Shown here: one piece after another, positions 15,645-25,565 of the stretch
How the letters are laid out: each line of letters begins with the position of its first letter
How positions within the stretch are numbered: position 1 is the first letter of the stretch
Source: Prevotella sp.
GTDB taxonomy: Bacteria; Bacteroidota; Bacteroidia; Bacteroidales; Bacteroidaceae
NCBI GenBank assembly: GCA_017428925.1
Contig: JAFRPY010000050.1
Location: forward strand, 124,001 to 188,000
Length of the DNA stretch: 64,000 bases
Reading direction: 5' to 3'
Notes under the pieces: generated by a model
Database searches by the model: none
Seen by the model: only the letters and a program-made list of their open reading frames with translations
What the model was told of the DNA's origin: nothing
Translations under genes and position numbers: made by a program

Positions 15645-18518
15645 ATGTTTTGGAAAAAGAAACCTTTGAATGGTCTGTTCGCCCAGCTGCAGGATGTGAA
15701 GGACGATCAGGGAAGACACCTCAATACGGTGCTGTTCTCTGCTCGTGGAGACTGCTCCGTCATCATTGAGGTGGAGAATCCCGTGCAGCAGTACTGTACG
15801 GACGCAGACCAATATTTCGCCTTCACGGACGTGCTGAACAACATCGTCCAGACGCTTGGTGAGGGATATGCGCTGCAAAAGCAGGACATCTTCTGCAAGC
15901 AGTCGTATCACCATGAGGTCACGGAGGACATGCCGTTCCTCTCGAAATGCTATTTCAAATACTTCGAGGGAAGACCATATACCGAGATTACCACCTATCT
16001 TATTATTACGCAGGAGGCGGTGAAGAGTGCTTTCGTGAAGTATGACCCGAAGGCATGGCAGGAGTTCCATGTGAAGGTGGGCAAGGTGATGGACATCCTG
16101 GCTGAGCGGAACATCCGCCATCGGAAGCTGAGTTGGCAGGAGGTGGATGAATACCTGCACCGCTTTATGGCATTCCAGTTCAAGAAAGGACCTTTCTCCA
16201 TGCGGAACTTCAAGAGTACGGACGAGTACCTGAACATGGGGGACAGGATCGTGAAGTCGGTAAACCTCGTGGACGTGGACGTGATCAACCTGCCGACGTT
16301 CGTCAGGCCATATCTGTCTACCTCAGTCAACGGCTATCATATCGCTACGGATCTGTTCGCGTTCCTTGCATTGGTGCCGGACGTGGACTGTATCGTGTAT
16401 AACCAGGTGGTACAAATTCCGCAGCAGCGGCGATTGCTCCGAAAGCTGCAGGGAAAGGCGAAGCGGCACGGCTCCATGCCGGATCCTTCGAACAAGATTG
16501 CAAAGGCGGACATCGAGGTGGTACTGGACCTAATTGCGAAGGAGAACAAGCTGCTGGTCAACTCAAACTTCAACATCTTGGTGAGCTGTGCCTTTGACAA
16601 GTTGGCTGCAGTCACCTCATACATGGAGGCGAAGCTGTACGAGTGCGGCATCGCCCCCTCCGACACGGCATATAACCAGCTGGAGCTGTTCGAGAACTCC
16701 TTCCCGGGGAATGCATACCGCTTCTCGGAGGACTATGACTTGTTCCTGACGTTGGCGGATGCTGCCCTGTGCCTGTTCTTCAAGGAACACCTGAAGCACT
16801 CGGAGGAGACTCCGCTGACGACATTCTACACGGACAGGCAGGGCCTGCCGGTGGCCATCGACATCACGGGAAAAGAAGGAAAGGTGAAGATGACGGACAA
16901 CTCGAACTTCTTCTGCCTGGGCCCTTCGGGAAGTGGAAAGTCGTTCAACATCAACAGCGTGGTGCGACAGCTGCTGGAACAGGGCACGGACGTGGTGATG
17001 GTGGACACGGGAGACTCCTATGAGCGTATCTGCAGCACGTTCCACGGTACGTATATCACCTACTCGAAGGAACATCCGATCTCCATGAACCCGTTCAAGG
17101 TGACCACGGAGGAGTATGAGAAGAACTTCGGGGAGAAGAAGAACTTCCTGAAGTCGCTGATATTCCTGATCTTCAAGGGCAGTGACAAGCCGACGAAGAT
17201 TGAGGATAAGATCATCAACCAGACCATCGTAGAATACTACGAGGAGTACTTCCATCCCTTTGAGCGGTATACCGACGAGGAGCGGACCAAGCTCCGCGAA
17301 CGGCTGCTACTGGAGGACAAGAAGAACGGGGAGTATGAGAAGTACGAGCAGAAGTTGGAGGAGAAATACGGGGATGACTACCGTATCGAGGAGCTGGAGG
17401 GAGATGCCTCCACGGGTCAGGAAGGGCTCGTCTTTACGAAGGAGGAGAAGGATCATCATGAGAAGGTACGCCGTCAGGTGGAGAAGCTGCACATGCTGGT
17501 AAGGGACAAGGCGGCAGCAGATGGTGAGAAGATAGCTGCGAACAACCAACTGATGCGCCTGATGCCGGAGCTCATCGAGAACAAGTACCTGGTGCGCATT
17601 GAGAAGAAGATTGACAAGATGGAGGCACAGCGTAGGAAGATGAAGGTGTCAGCTCTGTCATTCAACACGTACTATGAGTTTGCGCTGGAACGCATCCCGC
17701 AGATCATGTCCGAGAAGAAGATTGCCTTCGACATCGATAACTTCGCAGCGATCCTGGAGCAGTTCTACCGGGGTGGCGAGCTGGAGCAGACGCTGAACAA
17801 CGACGTGGACGACTCGTTGTTTGAGGAGCAGTTCATCGTCTTCGAGATTGACAAGATCAAAGATGACCCCGTGCTGTTCCCCATCGTCGTACTCATCATC
17901 ATGGACGTGTTCCTCCAGAAAATGAGGATCAAGAAGGGCCGCAAGGCTCTGATCATCGAGGAAGCATGGAAGGCGATCTCATCACCGACCATGGCGGAGT
18001 ATATCAAGTACCTGTACAAGACGGTGCGGAAGTTCCACGGCATCGCCGGAGTGGTCACACAGGAGCTGAACGACGTGATAGACTCGCCGATTGTCAAGGA
18101 GGCGATCATCAACAACTCGGACGTGAAGATCCTGATGGACCAGTCGAAATTCAAGGACAGGTACGATAAGATTGCGGCCGTCTTGGGACTGACGGAGGTG
18201 CAGAAACAGCAGATATTCACCATCAACAGCCTGAACAACCATGATGGCAGGTCATACTTCAAGGAGGTGTGGATATGCCGGGGACAGGTGTCGGATGTGT
18301 ATGGCGTGGAGGAACCCCCGGAATGCTACTGGGCATACACGACGGAACGGGCAGAGAAGGAGGCCCTAAACGTATATGCCAGACACTATCAGGGGGATAT
18401 AGAGAGGGCAATCATCGAGATCGAGAAGGACCGGAAGAAGCTGAAGGTCGGCAAGTATCTCGACTTTGCCGTTTTAGTAAACCAACATAACAAGATCATG
18501 AGTTTATGGGAAAATTGA
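15645..18518 (+). CDS. traG: TraG, VirB4-family conjugation ATPase
   Basis: 957 aa from ATG 15645; a GTG at 15615 would add 10 residues and overlap traF. The N-terminal domain (~30-390) is the TraG N-terminal/VirB4 domain. Walker A GPSGSGKS is at 426-433, and Walker B LIIEEAWKA at 769-777. The long insert between them (~540-680) is charged and coiled-coil-like. It powers pilus biogenesis and substrate transfer at the inner membrane. High-GC codon use across the operon, unlike the AT-rich cargo. It overlaps the next gene by 13 nt. Confidence 0.93.
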   Translation: MFWKKKPLNGLFAQLQDVKDDQGRHLNTVLFSARGDCSVIIEVENPVQQYCTDADQYFAFTDVLNNIVQTLGEGYALQKQDIFCKQSYHHEVTEDMPFLSKCYFKYFEGRPYTEITTYLIITQEAVKSAFVKYDPKAWQEFHVKVGKVMDILAERNIRHRKLSWQEVDEYLHRFMAFQFKKGPFSMRNFKSTDEYLNMGDRIVKSVNLVDVDVINLPTFVRPYLSTSVNGYHIATDLFAFLALVPDVDCIVYNQVVQIPQQRRLLRKLQGKAKRHGSMPDPSNKIAKADIEVVLDLIAKENKLLVNSNFNILVSCAFDKLAAVTSYMEAKLYECGIAPSDTAYNQLELFENSFPGNAYRFSEDYDLFLTLADAALCLFFKEHLKHSEETPLTTFYTDRQGLPVAIDITGKEGKVKMTDNSNFFCLGPSGSGKSFNINSVVRQLLEQGTDVVMVDTGDSYERICSTFHGTYITYSKEHPISMNPFKVTTEEYEKNFGEKKNFLKSLIFLIFKGSDKPTKIEDKIINQTIVEYYEEYFHPFERYTDEERTKLRERLLLEDKKNGEYEKYEQKLEEKYGDDYRIEELEGDASTGQEGLVFTKEEKDHHEKVRRQVEKLHMLVRDKAAADGEKIAANNQLMRLMPELIENKYLVRIEKKIDKMEAQRRKMKVSALSFNTYYEFALERIPQIMSEKKIAFDIDNFAAILEQFYRGGELEQTLNNDVDDSLFEEQFIVFEIDKIKDDPVLFPIVVLIIMDVFLQKMRIKKGRKALIIEEAWKAISSPTMAEYIKYLYKTVRKFHGIAGVVTQELNDVIDSPIVKEAIINNSDVKILMDQSKFKDRYDKIAAVLGLTEVQKQQIFTINSLNNHDGRSYFKEVWICRGQVSDVYGVEEPPECYWAYTTERAEKEALNVYARHYQGDIERAIIEIEKDRKKLKVGKYLDFAVLVNQHNKIMSLWEN

Positions 18519-19351
18519 GAATTCTGGTGGCGGTCATGCTGATGCTGACGGCCACGCTGCCCGGCAGGGCATGGACAGTGGTCACGGATCCGTGGACGAC
18601 GGCACAGGTGGCGGCGAACACGGCGGCTCAGGAACTTATTGAGAAGAAACATAACGAAAGGCTGGATTCGATGAACGCCAAGCAGCAGAAGATTATGCAG
18701 TATACGACGACCATGGAGTCCATCAAAGAGCTGTACGTGCTCTCGATGCAGAACATTTCTGGGTTCGGGGAAGAGACGAAATACTATGCTGAGATCTGCC
18801 AGATCACGCTTGACATCATGACTGAGGTGCCGACGGTACTCAAATACCTCGCGAAGGCTCCCGTGAAGAACTATGTCCTCTGCGTGAACGAGATGAGTGA
18901 TATAGTTTTGGAGACGGAGGGGCTGGTGGCGGACTTCGTGGACATCGTGAACAACGGGAAGGTCAATAATCCCCTGAAGGAAAAGACGAAGATCACGAAG
19001 TGCCCGGTCTGCGGCGGTAGGCTGAAGACGACAGTCGCGGACGGCAATGGGAAGGTTTCCTATGCATGCCTGAAATGTGGGTGGAAGTCGGAGGCGATGA
19101 CTCAGGAGGAGAGCAAGGGGGACGGCTACAACTTCCTCAATCGCTATGAGCGCCTGACAATGGCGAACAGGATCTACTCACGGCTCCTGGAGATCAAGTA
19201 CAAGATGGATGCGATGTGCATGATGTGTGAGTTCTGCAATGGCATCCACGACGTACTCATGGCCATTGACGTGCAGTCATGGGCTGCGTACTTCACTGGG
19301 AAGAATATCGTGGAGGGAATTGTCAAAGACTGGAACACATTGGGCGTATGA
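18506..19351 (+). CDS. traI: TraI-like (VirB5-like) secreted protein with inserted zinc ribbon
   Basis: 281 aa. Signal peptide (~1-22, ending in RAW), then VVTDPWTTAQVAANTAAQ, the start typical of DUF4141/TraI proteins, and long helices as in VirB5 pilus-tip proteins. Unusual: residues ~160-195 hold a four-cysteine zinc ribbon (C166, C169, C188, C191) between the helices, making the protein ~70 aa longer than usual TraI. It is presumably periplasmic. Starts 13 nt inside traG and ends in an ATGA overlap with the next gene. Confidence 0.7.
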   Translation: MGKLRILVAVMLMLTATLPGRAWTVVTDPWTTAQVAANTAAQELIEKKHNERLDSMNAKQQKIMQYTTTMESIKELYVLSMQNISGFGEETKYYAEICQITLDIMTEVPTVLKYLAKAPVKNYVLCVNEMSDIVLETEGLVADFVDIVNNGKVNNPLKEKTKITKCPVCGGRLKTTVADGNGKVSYACLKCGWKSEAMTQEESKGDGYNFLNRYERLTMANRIYSRLLEIKYKMDAMCMMCEFCNGIHDVLMAIDVQSWAAYFTGKNIVEGIVKDWNTLGV

Positions 19352-20025
19352 GGAAGTTATTAATTGTCATCATTGGACTTACAGCATGGCTGCATCCCGT
19401 CCATGCGGACGTGGAGATGCCGGCGGACCTGCCGACCATCGAGGCACTGATCAGCCTGCATAAGCTGATGAAGGCTGAGGAGGACAAGGCGATGGAGAAG
19501 ATAGCGGTGAGCTTCGGGGAACAGTCCGTCGTCACCAAGGGAGCGAAACTGTTCAACGATGCGCGTACAACGCTGGACAGCAAGCTCAGCAATGCCTATT
19601 CCTATGTGCTGTTGGCAGCGACGCTGGCATCAACGTCCACTAGTCTCTATCAGCTGATCAGGGACTATGCGATGTTCACGGGAGAGGCTGCGAGTACCTT
19701 CGCGAACAAGCCGATGGTGGGATGGTACTATGCAGAGGCGGTATATGCCTGCACACGGGAGATCAAGAACATCAAAGCACTCTATGCGACGATGTCTGCC
19801 AGCGATATCAACATCATGAAGGCTTCCATGGACGAGAAGATGAACATGCTGTTTCAACTGAAGACTTATATCGACAATATGCATGGCATCATCGACCATG
19901 CCTATACATGGTGCAGCATCGTGGCCGTCGGCGGCTTTAAGCATGACTACATCTGGGACATCCTCAACAGCGAGGTGAAAGACAAGATTGCAGAGGACAT
20001 TATCAATAAATGGTATAGCGTATGA
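19348..20025 (+). CDS. Periplasmic conjugation protein of the TraI-J interval
   Basis: 225 aa from ATG 19348 (MRKLLIVIIGLTAWLHPVHA, signal peptide cut after HA). All-helical mature part with LYQLIRDYAMFTGEAAS and YAEAVYACTREIKNIKALY. No enzyme motif. Such helical exported proteins accompany TraI/TraJ in Bacteroidales systems. ATGA overlap on both sides shows translational coupling. Confidence 0.65.
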   Translation: MRKLLIVIIGLTAWLHPVHADVEMPADLPTIEALISLHKLMKAEEDKAMEKIAVSFGEQSVVTKGAKLFNDARTTLDSKLSNAYSYVLLAATLASTSTSLYQLIRDYAMFTGEAASTFANKPMVGWYYAEAVYACTREIKNIKALYATMSASDINIMKASMDEKMNMLFQLKTYIDNMHGIIDHAYTWCSIVAVGGFKHDYIWDILNSEVKDKIAEDIINKWYSV

Positions 20026-20696
20026 AAAGAATTGGAATACTATTCGTGGCTTGTCTGCTGACGGCAGGAGTGAACGCTCAGGTCATCCAGCATGACGAGC
20101 AGAAGGAGAAACAGTGGAGGTCGATGGAGAACGGCCCGTGGGACTTCGCCCCGGACTGGTACTACTATCTCTTTCACAAGGACTACAGCGGTGCCGAGAC
20201 CTACTGGGCTTGGCGTGGCTTCAAGAGCGGTCTTCACGTCCGCTTCAAGGAGTCGAAGTCTAACGTGAAGCGGATCATGCCTACCCGTGTCATTTCCGAG
20301 GAGACCCAGCGGCAGAAGGAGAAGAAGGTCGAAGAGGAGATGGCGCTGGTCAAGGAGCTACATCAGGAGGAGGTTGAACGGGCTGCGGACAGGAACGTAG
20401 ACCTGATGTATAACATGTTCAAGGATGACTTCAATAGGATGCAGGAGCGTATCGCGGAAGGCCTGCTGTTCGTACAGCAGAAGACCGATGGGAAGATGAA
20501 CTATCAGGTGACGGAGCTGTCCCGCCAAAACGACATCGTATGCAAGAACATCGAGTACATCCACCGGCAGGGCATCGGCTACGAGCTGGAGAATGCGAAA
20601 CGGCAGAAGGCATACATGGAGGCAAAGAAGGAAATGGAGAAGCTAGTGAGCCGCGTGGCACATCTGGTGGGAATGGCGCAGGCGTATTATCAATAA
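20022..20696 (+). CDS. DUF5045-like exported Tra protein
   Basis: 224 aa. Signal peptide (MKRIGILFVACLLTAGVNA), then a Trp/Tyr-rich segment (GPWDFAPDWYYYLFH) and a long charged coiled coil (~95-210). This layout fits DUF5045, found only in tra operons of Bacteroidota. Location periplasmic; role in the channel unknown. Overlaps the previous gene by 4 nt. Confidence 0.7.
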   Translation: MKRIGILFVACLLTAGVNAQVIQHDEQKEKQWRSMENGPWDFAPDWYYYLFHKDYSGAETYWAWRGFKSGLHVRFKESKSNVKRIMPTRVISEETQRQKEKKVEEEMALVKELHQEEVERAADRNVDLMYNMFKDDFNRMQERIAEGLLFVQQKTDGKMNYQVTELSRQNDIVCKNIEYIHRQGIGYELENAKRQKAYMEAKKEMEKLVSRVAHLVGMAQAYYQ

Positions 20697-20711
20697 TGTA
20701 AACGAAAGACT

Positions 20712-21956
20712 ATGCTGACAGAATTATTCTTAAACATATCAAACCTGTTCCTGACGATGGGACTGCCTGCCATCGACGAGAGCCTGGACAAGCTGCTCGT
20801 GGCCATGGAGTCGTTCCCGAAGTCGGCAATACTGGGCAGTGCCATCGGCTACGCCCGTGTCATCGGGCTGTGCCTGGCGCTGTGCGTAGGCTCGTATGAG
20901 TGCTGGATGATGATGCTGGGACGGAGGGCGGTAGACGTGATGAAGCTATTGCGAATCGTGGCATTGTCGATGTGTATCACGTCAAGCTCCTGGATATGCA
21001 GCCAGCTGCAGGCTCCGGGGAAGGCATTGGAGAGCACGACGAAGGCCATGGCCATGGCCAAGAACAAGGAGGTGGCAGCACTGGAGAGGAAGGTGGCGGA
21101 GAAGCAGGCGTCCTATCTAGACCGGCTGCGCGAGGTGCAGGACAGCATCGAGGCAGCCAAGCAGATACAGGCCATTGGCGAGGATGCCAACTGGTGGGAC
21201 AAGTTGATCTATAGCATGGAGAACCTGGGCTCTACCATTAACAACTATACACAGCGTGCCGCAGTGGCAGCGGAGACGAAGGTGTCGGAATGGATCAATG
21301 ACATCATCCGGTTCATCGGGGAGCTGATCTTCCAAATGAGCTATTACGGCATGCTGGTGGCACAGCGCATCTTCCTGACTGTTCTGGGGGTGTTCGCCCC
21401 AATCATGTTCGCGATGTCGATCGTGCCTCCGTGGAACAGTGCCTGGTCTCAGTGGATCTCGAAATACCTGTCCCTGTCGCTATGGGGATTCGTGGTGTAT
21501 ATGTGTCTGTACTACATCGACTTCATCCTGCTATACAACCTACAGGAGGACATCACGGCATATAGCAAGCTACTACAGGGAGAGGTGAGCTCATGGAGCC
21601 AAATTGGTGCACTGGGACTGCAGGGCATCGGCTCGAACTGCATGTACGCCATGGGTATGCTCGTGGGTGCGTATGTCATCCGCTTCGTGCCGGAGGTGTC
21701 TTCGTGGTTGATTCCCGGAGGAGTGAGCTCAAGCGTCGGCTCCGTGGCAGGAGGCGTGGCAGCTGGGGCAGTGGGTGGTGCCATCTCGGGTGCCGTCGCC
21801 GCAGGAAGCGTCGTGGCCCCAGTCGTTGGCCAAGCAGGCTTGGCAGCAGGAAGTGCAACTGTATCTACGGCAGCGTCTATGACCAAGGACATCTATAACA
21901 GTAGCCTGAACAGGCAGACGGGACAGTCCCCGTCTTATTCTAGTTCGGGACAATAG
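20712..21956 (+). CDS. traJ: TraJ, polytopic channel protein (VirB6-like)
   Basis: 414 aa with several membrane helices: ~40-65, ~80-97, ~200-230, ~255-280, ~315-335. A coiled coil lies between at ~110-150, and the C-terminus is Gly/Ala/Val-rich (SVGSVAGGVAAGAVGGAISG). Size, topology and place between TraI-type genes and traK identify TraJ, the inner-membrane channel component analogous to VirB6/TrbL. Confidence 0.85.
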   Translation: MLTELFLNISNLFLTMGLPAIDESLDKLLVAMESFPKSAILGSAIGYARVIGLCLALCVGSYECWMMMLGRRAVDVMKLLRIVALSMCITSSSWICSQLQAPGKALESTTKAMAMAKNKEVAALERKVAEKQASYLDRLREVQDSIEAAKQIQAIGEDANWWDKLIYSMENLGSTINNYTQRAAVAAETKVSEWINDIIRFIGELIFQMSYYGMLVAQRIFLTVLGVFAPIMFAMSIVPPWNSAWSQWISKYLSLSLWGFVVYMCLYYIDFILLYNLQEDITAYSKLLQGEVSSWSQIGALGLQGIGSNCMYAMGMLVGAYVIRFVPEVSSWLIPGGVSSSVGSVAGGVAAGAVGGAISGAVAAGSVVAPVVGQAGLAAGSATVSTAASMTKDIYNSSLNRQTGQSPSYSSSGQ

Positions 21957-21979
21957 GCAACAATCAATAAAAATATGTA

Positions 21980-22321
21980 ATGATGAAAACGATTGAAGTA
22001 AAGAATACCGATGCCAGGGAAAACCTGACGACGATTCGTGCCTGCCTAGTTAAGGCGGTGAAAGACGGTGACAAGGAAGTATGTATCTTCTCGACACTTT
22101 TCTTTGTCAAGGGAAACCTGGACAGGGTGAAGACGGAGATAAACTCCCGGCTGGGCAGCTGGTGTCATGTAAAATCCTCTCGGCCCAGCTTCTTCTGTGG
22201 TTTTATGATGACTGGTCTGGAAGTGCAATTCCTATATGATGACGATGAGAAGGAACTGCTGATATCACGGATTCTCAGCCTGTTCAGCAGTTCGTGGCCA
22301 TTTGCAGGAAACAAAAAGTGA
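21980..22321 (+). CDS. Small cytosolic protein between traJ and traK
   Basis: 113 aa, no signal or membrane helix. MKTIEVKNTDARENLTTIRA, VCIFSTLFFVKGNLDRVKT and LEVQFLYDDDEKELLI suggest a small alpha/beta fold. Not recognised, and not a standard member of the traJ-traK junction, so probably lineage-specific. Its stop is 7 nt before the traK ATG. Confidence 0.55.
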   Translation: MMKTIEVKNTDARENLTTIRACLVKAVKDGDKEVCIFSTLFFVKGNLDRVKTEINSRLGSWCHVKSSRPSFFCGFMMTGLEVQFLYDDDEKELLISRILSLFSSSWPFAGNKK

Positions 22322-22328
22322 TGATGCC

Positions 22329-22925
22329 ATGCTGATACAGAACTTAGAACAAAAGACACGGCTCGCACTGTTCACAGTGCTGCTGACGGTTATCGGATGC
22401 ACGGTCATCTGTGGCATCTGCATCTTTTATTGTGCGAAGCTGGTGTCGGAGGAGAGGAGCCAGATATACGTCATCGACGGGGACATCCCCTTCCTGGCAG
22501 AGCGAAGCAAGCAGGAGGCGAACTTCATCATGGAGGCAAAGGCACACATCCAGCTGTTCCACCAGTACTTCTTCAACCTGCCTCCCGATGACGACTACAT
22601 CAAATGGACACTGGGAAAGGCGATGTACATGGCTGACGGAACAGCGATGAAGCAGAAGCAGGCCATGGAAGAGAATGGCTTCTACTCAGATGTGATCTCC
22701 TCTTCTGCCGTCTGCACCATCATCTGCGACTCGATCAACCTGAACGAGCATGAGCGAAGGTTCACTTACTATGGGACACAGCTCATCAAGCGTCGTTCAA
22801 GGGATATGAAACGTTCCATCGTTACGGTGGGCGAGATACAGAACGTGCCTCGGACACAGAACAATCCGCATGGCCTGCTGATTGTCAACTGGAGGACGCT
22901 GGAGAACAAAGACTTAGACTATTGA
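22329..22925 (+). CDS. traK: TraK (VirB8-like)
   Basis: 198 aa from ATG 22329 (MLIQNLEQKTRLALF). One membrane helix (~12-38) and a periplasmic domain with AHIQLFHQYFFNLPPDD and the C-terminal NVPRTQNNPHGLLIVNWRTL, typical of Bacteroidales TraK. It is the assembly factor analogous to VirB8. Only 1 nt separates it from the next gene. Confidence 0.9.
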   Translation: MLIQNLEQKTRLALFTVLLTVIGCTVICGICIFYCAKLVSEERSQIYVIDGDIPFLAERSKQEANFIMEAKAHIQLFHQYFFNLPPDDDYIKWTLGKAMYMADGTAMKQKQAMEENGFYSDVISSSAVCTIICDSINLNEHERRFTYYGTQLIKRRSRDMKRSIVTVGEIQNVPRTQNNPHGLLIVNWRTLENKDLDY

Positions 22926-22926
22926 T

Positions 22927-23400
22927 ATGATGGGACTATTCGAAAAGAAACAAAAGAACGAGGAGTCGAAAGCGACAAGGGTGTTCCGGATCTTCCTTTG
23001 GAAGCTTTTTAAGAAGACGCGGTTCCGTGAGAGGATTGCCAGGGCGAACCGATGGGCAGAACAGCACAAGGGACGGACAGCAGCAATGACGATCGGATCT
23101 TTACTGGTGATGCTGGTCATCGGCTCCTTGATGATATTCACGGAAGAGAATGAACCTCAGGGGAACGTCATTGACGGCATCGCCGTGGTGAATCCGATGT
23201 TTCAGGGGCTGCAGCAGATACAGGACAACAAGGCGTATCAGCTGTCGCAGGTGGAGAGCCTGACGATGCGGGGAAAGGCCTTAAAGCATGAGCTGGACTC
23301 CCTGATACGCATTCCTCTGAAGTCGCATGATGACTCGCTTCAAATCATCATCAAGCACAGACAACTGGAACTGATCGTGAACAACTTAGAAAACAGATAA
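22927..23400 (+). CDS. traL: TraL position membrane protein
   Basis: 157 aa. Basic N-terminus with a helix pair (FRIFLWKLFKKTRFRERI), one membrane segment (~52-72), then a helical periplasmic part ending in LELIVNNLENR. It occupies the traL slot between traK and traM but is longer than the ~100-aa TraL of CTnDOT. Name assigned from position. 1 nt before traM. Confidence 0.65.
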   Translation: MMGLFEKKQKNEESKATRVFRIFLWKLFKKTRFRERIARANRWAEQHKGRTAAMTIGSLLVMLVIGSLMIFTEENEPQGNVIDGIAVVNPMFQGLQQIQDNKAYQLSQVESLTMRGKALKHELDSLIRIPLKSHDDSLQIIIKHRQLELIVNNLENR

Positions 23401-23401
23401 C

Positions 23402-24607
23402 ATGAAGAAAATCAATTTCAAACAGCCGAAGTATATCCTGCCTCTGGTCATTTTCCTGCCATTGGTGTTCCTGGGATATACGCTAACGAACTTGTTCGGA
23501 GGCAGTGACGAGTCGGCAAAGTCTGGTGTGGTGACGGATAACATCAACATGTCCCTGCCGGATGCTGCCAATCAGGAAATGGGTGATAAGATGACAGAGA
23601 TGACCAAACGGTTCAGTGAGGATGGTGCCTATACGGCTATCGGGGCGCTGGGTGACGAGAAGGTTTCTCAGGACAGCACGCAGAGTGGCTATGGGGAGCA
23701 TGAGCTGAACCAGATCGATGCGGAGAATGCCCGACGCGAGAAGAAGCAGAAGGAACTCGAAGAGCTGGAACGAAGCCTGGCGGAGTCCCGACGACACATC
23801 AACGGCTATGCCAGCAGCGGTGGCGCAGATCGACGCTATGCCCAAGGCAGTCGTGGCACTTCGCGGCAGGAGGAGATGGAAGCCTATGCCCGTGAGCTGG
23901 AGGAAATCCAGAACCGAAGCAGGGCAAGGCAGAAGGCTTTCGAGGAGTCCCTGGACATCTCCGATGGCAGCAATGCAGAAAGAAAGAATCCGGAGGCAGG
24001 CAAGCCTGAGAATGGACAAAAGGGAAAGGAGATGAAGCCAGAGGTGGTGCAGAAGGTGGTGGATGCCAATGCGGAGAAGTTCAACACCATTGACCAGCAA
24101 CGGGAGGTGGATGAGCCGCTTATCAAGGCGATGATAGACAAGACGACGAAGGCCCATGAGGGGACGCGTCTGCGGTTTAAGTTGTTGGATGACGTGATGA
24201 TCCGGGATGTGAAGCTGAAGAAGGGAACGTATCTATATGGTATCGTGACGGGATTCGGACAGCAGCGTGTGATGGCATCTATCACGAGCATCCTAGTGAA
24301 GGATAAGTTCGTGAAGGTAAACCTGTCGGTGTTCGATAACGACGGCATGGAGGGGTTCTACGTCCCGGAGTCGGCCTTCAGGGATATGATGAAGGATGCG
24401 GGGGCGCAGGCCATGCAGAGTAATCTCTCTTTCAGCGGTGGCTATGGCAGTGAGCTGAGCGGCGAGGCCATCGCCCTCCAGGCACTGCAGAACATGTATC
24501 AGTCGGCGTCCAACGCCATCTCTGGCAACATCCGTAAGAACAAGGCTAAGATCAAGTACAACACCATTGTCTACCTGATCAATGCGGATGCCTTATCGGG
24601 GTACTAG
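23402..24607 (+). CDS. traM: TraM (VirB10-like) channel protein
   Basis: 401 aa. Short cytosolic head, membrane helix (~11-31), long low-complexity charged linker (~110-240, RREKKQKELEELERSLAESR), then the conserved C-terminal beta domain (RLRFKLLDDVMIRDVKLKKG, LYGIVTGFGQQRVMASI, MEGFYVPESAF). This is the Bacteroidales TraM/VirB10 architecture, linking inner and outer membranes. Confidence 0.92.
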   Translation: MKKINFKQPKYILPLVIFLPLVFLGYTLTNLFGGSDESAKSGVVTDNINMSLPDAANQEMGDKMTEMTKRFSEDGAYTAIGALGDEKVSQDSTQSGYGEHELNQIDAENARREKKQKELEELERSLAESRRHINGYASSGGADRRYAQGSRGTSRQEEMEAYARELEEIQNRSRARQKAFEESLDISDGSNAERKNPEAGKPENGQKGKEMKPEVVQKVVDANAEKFNTIDQQREVDEPLIKAMIDKTTKAHEGTRLRFKLLDDVMIRDVKLKKGTYLYGIVTGFGQQRVMASITSILVKDKFVKVNLSVFDNDGMEGFYVPESAFRDMMKDAGAQAMQSNLSFSGGYGSELSGEAIALQALQNMYQSASNAISGNIRKNKAKIKYNTIVYLINADALSGY

Positions 24608-24632
24608 TATTCATCCATAAAACAGAAACTCT

Positions 24633-25565
24633 ATGAAAAGAATCATTTTTGCCCTTGTGGCACTTGGCGCATGGACGATGCAGGCCATGGCGCAGAAGAA
24701 GTACGGGGAGATCAAGGCTGACACGGCGAAGGTGCGCTACATCCAGAACATGGAGAGGGCGGAGCCGTATATCTATGACTGCCCGTTCAGGAAGAACATC
24801 ATCCTTGTGAACGAGGAGGTGACGACACATGTCGTCATGCCTGAGAACATCAAGCTCGTGGACATCTCCACGAACAAGATTATTGGCAACCAGTGTGCGG
24901 ATAATATCGTTCGAATCAAGCCTGCCGGTCGGATGTACAACAACGAGATGGCAGGGACGATCACTGTCATCGGGGAACGGCACATGGCACAGTTTGACGT
25001 GGTATACACCTCTGGACCTGCAAAGGCGAACTCGGTATACCCTATCTCCATCGAGGAGATGAATCCTTACAAGAACCCCGACGTGCTGATGCCGGAGAGT
25101 CAGATGGCGAACTACGCTTGGGCAATCTATGGGAGTGGGAAGAAGTTCCATAACATCCACAGCGCTGCGTACGGCATCAAGGCGGTGGTGAACAATATCT
25201 ATACCATCAACGACTACTTCTTCATCGACTTCTCGTTGTATAACAAGACGAAGATCAAGTATGACATCGACGAGCTGCGCATCAAGCTGACGGATAAGAA
25301 GGAGGCGAAGGCGACGAACTCACAGACCATTGAGCTGTCACCGGTCTACTCCCTGAACTCGGCAAAGAGCTTCAAGAAGGCTTATCGGAATGTGATCGTC
25401 ATCAACAAGCTGACGTTCCCGAACGAGAAGGTGCTGCGTCTGGAAATCTCGGAGAACCAGATATCCGGACGCGTGATCAACATCCCCATCGAATATGAGG
25501 ATGTCCTCAATGCGGACTGCTTTGATGAGAAATTCCTGAACTTACTTCCGTTTAAAATGAAATGA
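24633..25565 (+). CDS. traN: TraN (VirB9-like, DUF4138)
   Basis: 310 aa. Signal peptide (MKRIIFALVALGAWTMQAMA) and beta-rich DUF4138 domain: YIYDCPFRKNIILVNEEVTT, MYNNEMAGTITVIGERHMAQ, and the closing NIPIEYEDVLNADCFD. Outer-membrane core-complex component binding TraM. ATGA overlap with traO. Confidence 0.92.
   Translation: MKRIIFALVALGAWTMQAMAQKKYGEIKADTAKVRYIQNMERAEPYIYDCPFRKNIILVNEEVTTHVVMPENIKLVDISTNKIIGNQCADNIVRIKPAGRMYNNEMAGTITVIGERHMAQFDVVYTSGPAKANSVYPISIEEMNPYKNPDVLMPESQMANYAWAIYGSGKKFHNIHSAAYGIKAVVNNIYTINDYFFIDFSLYNKTKIKYDIDELRIKLTDKKEAKATNSQTIELSPVYSLNSAKSFKKAYRNVIVINKLTFPNEKVLRLEISENQISGRVINIPIEYEDVLNADCFDEKFLNLLPFKMK

Noticed and set aside
16617..17255. 212-codon frame opposite traG, and similar long antisense frames opposite other tra genes (24579-25160, 26314-26910)
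   Set aside because: They mirror the GC-rich codon use of the sense genes, have His/Arg/Val-rich nonsense composition, no start context and no domain.
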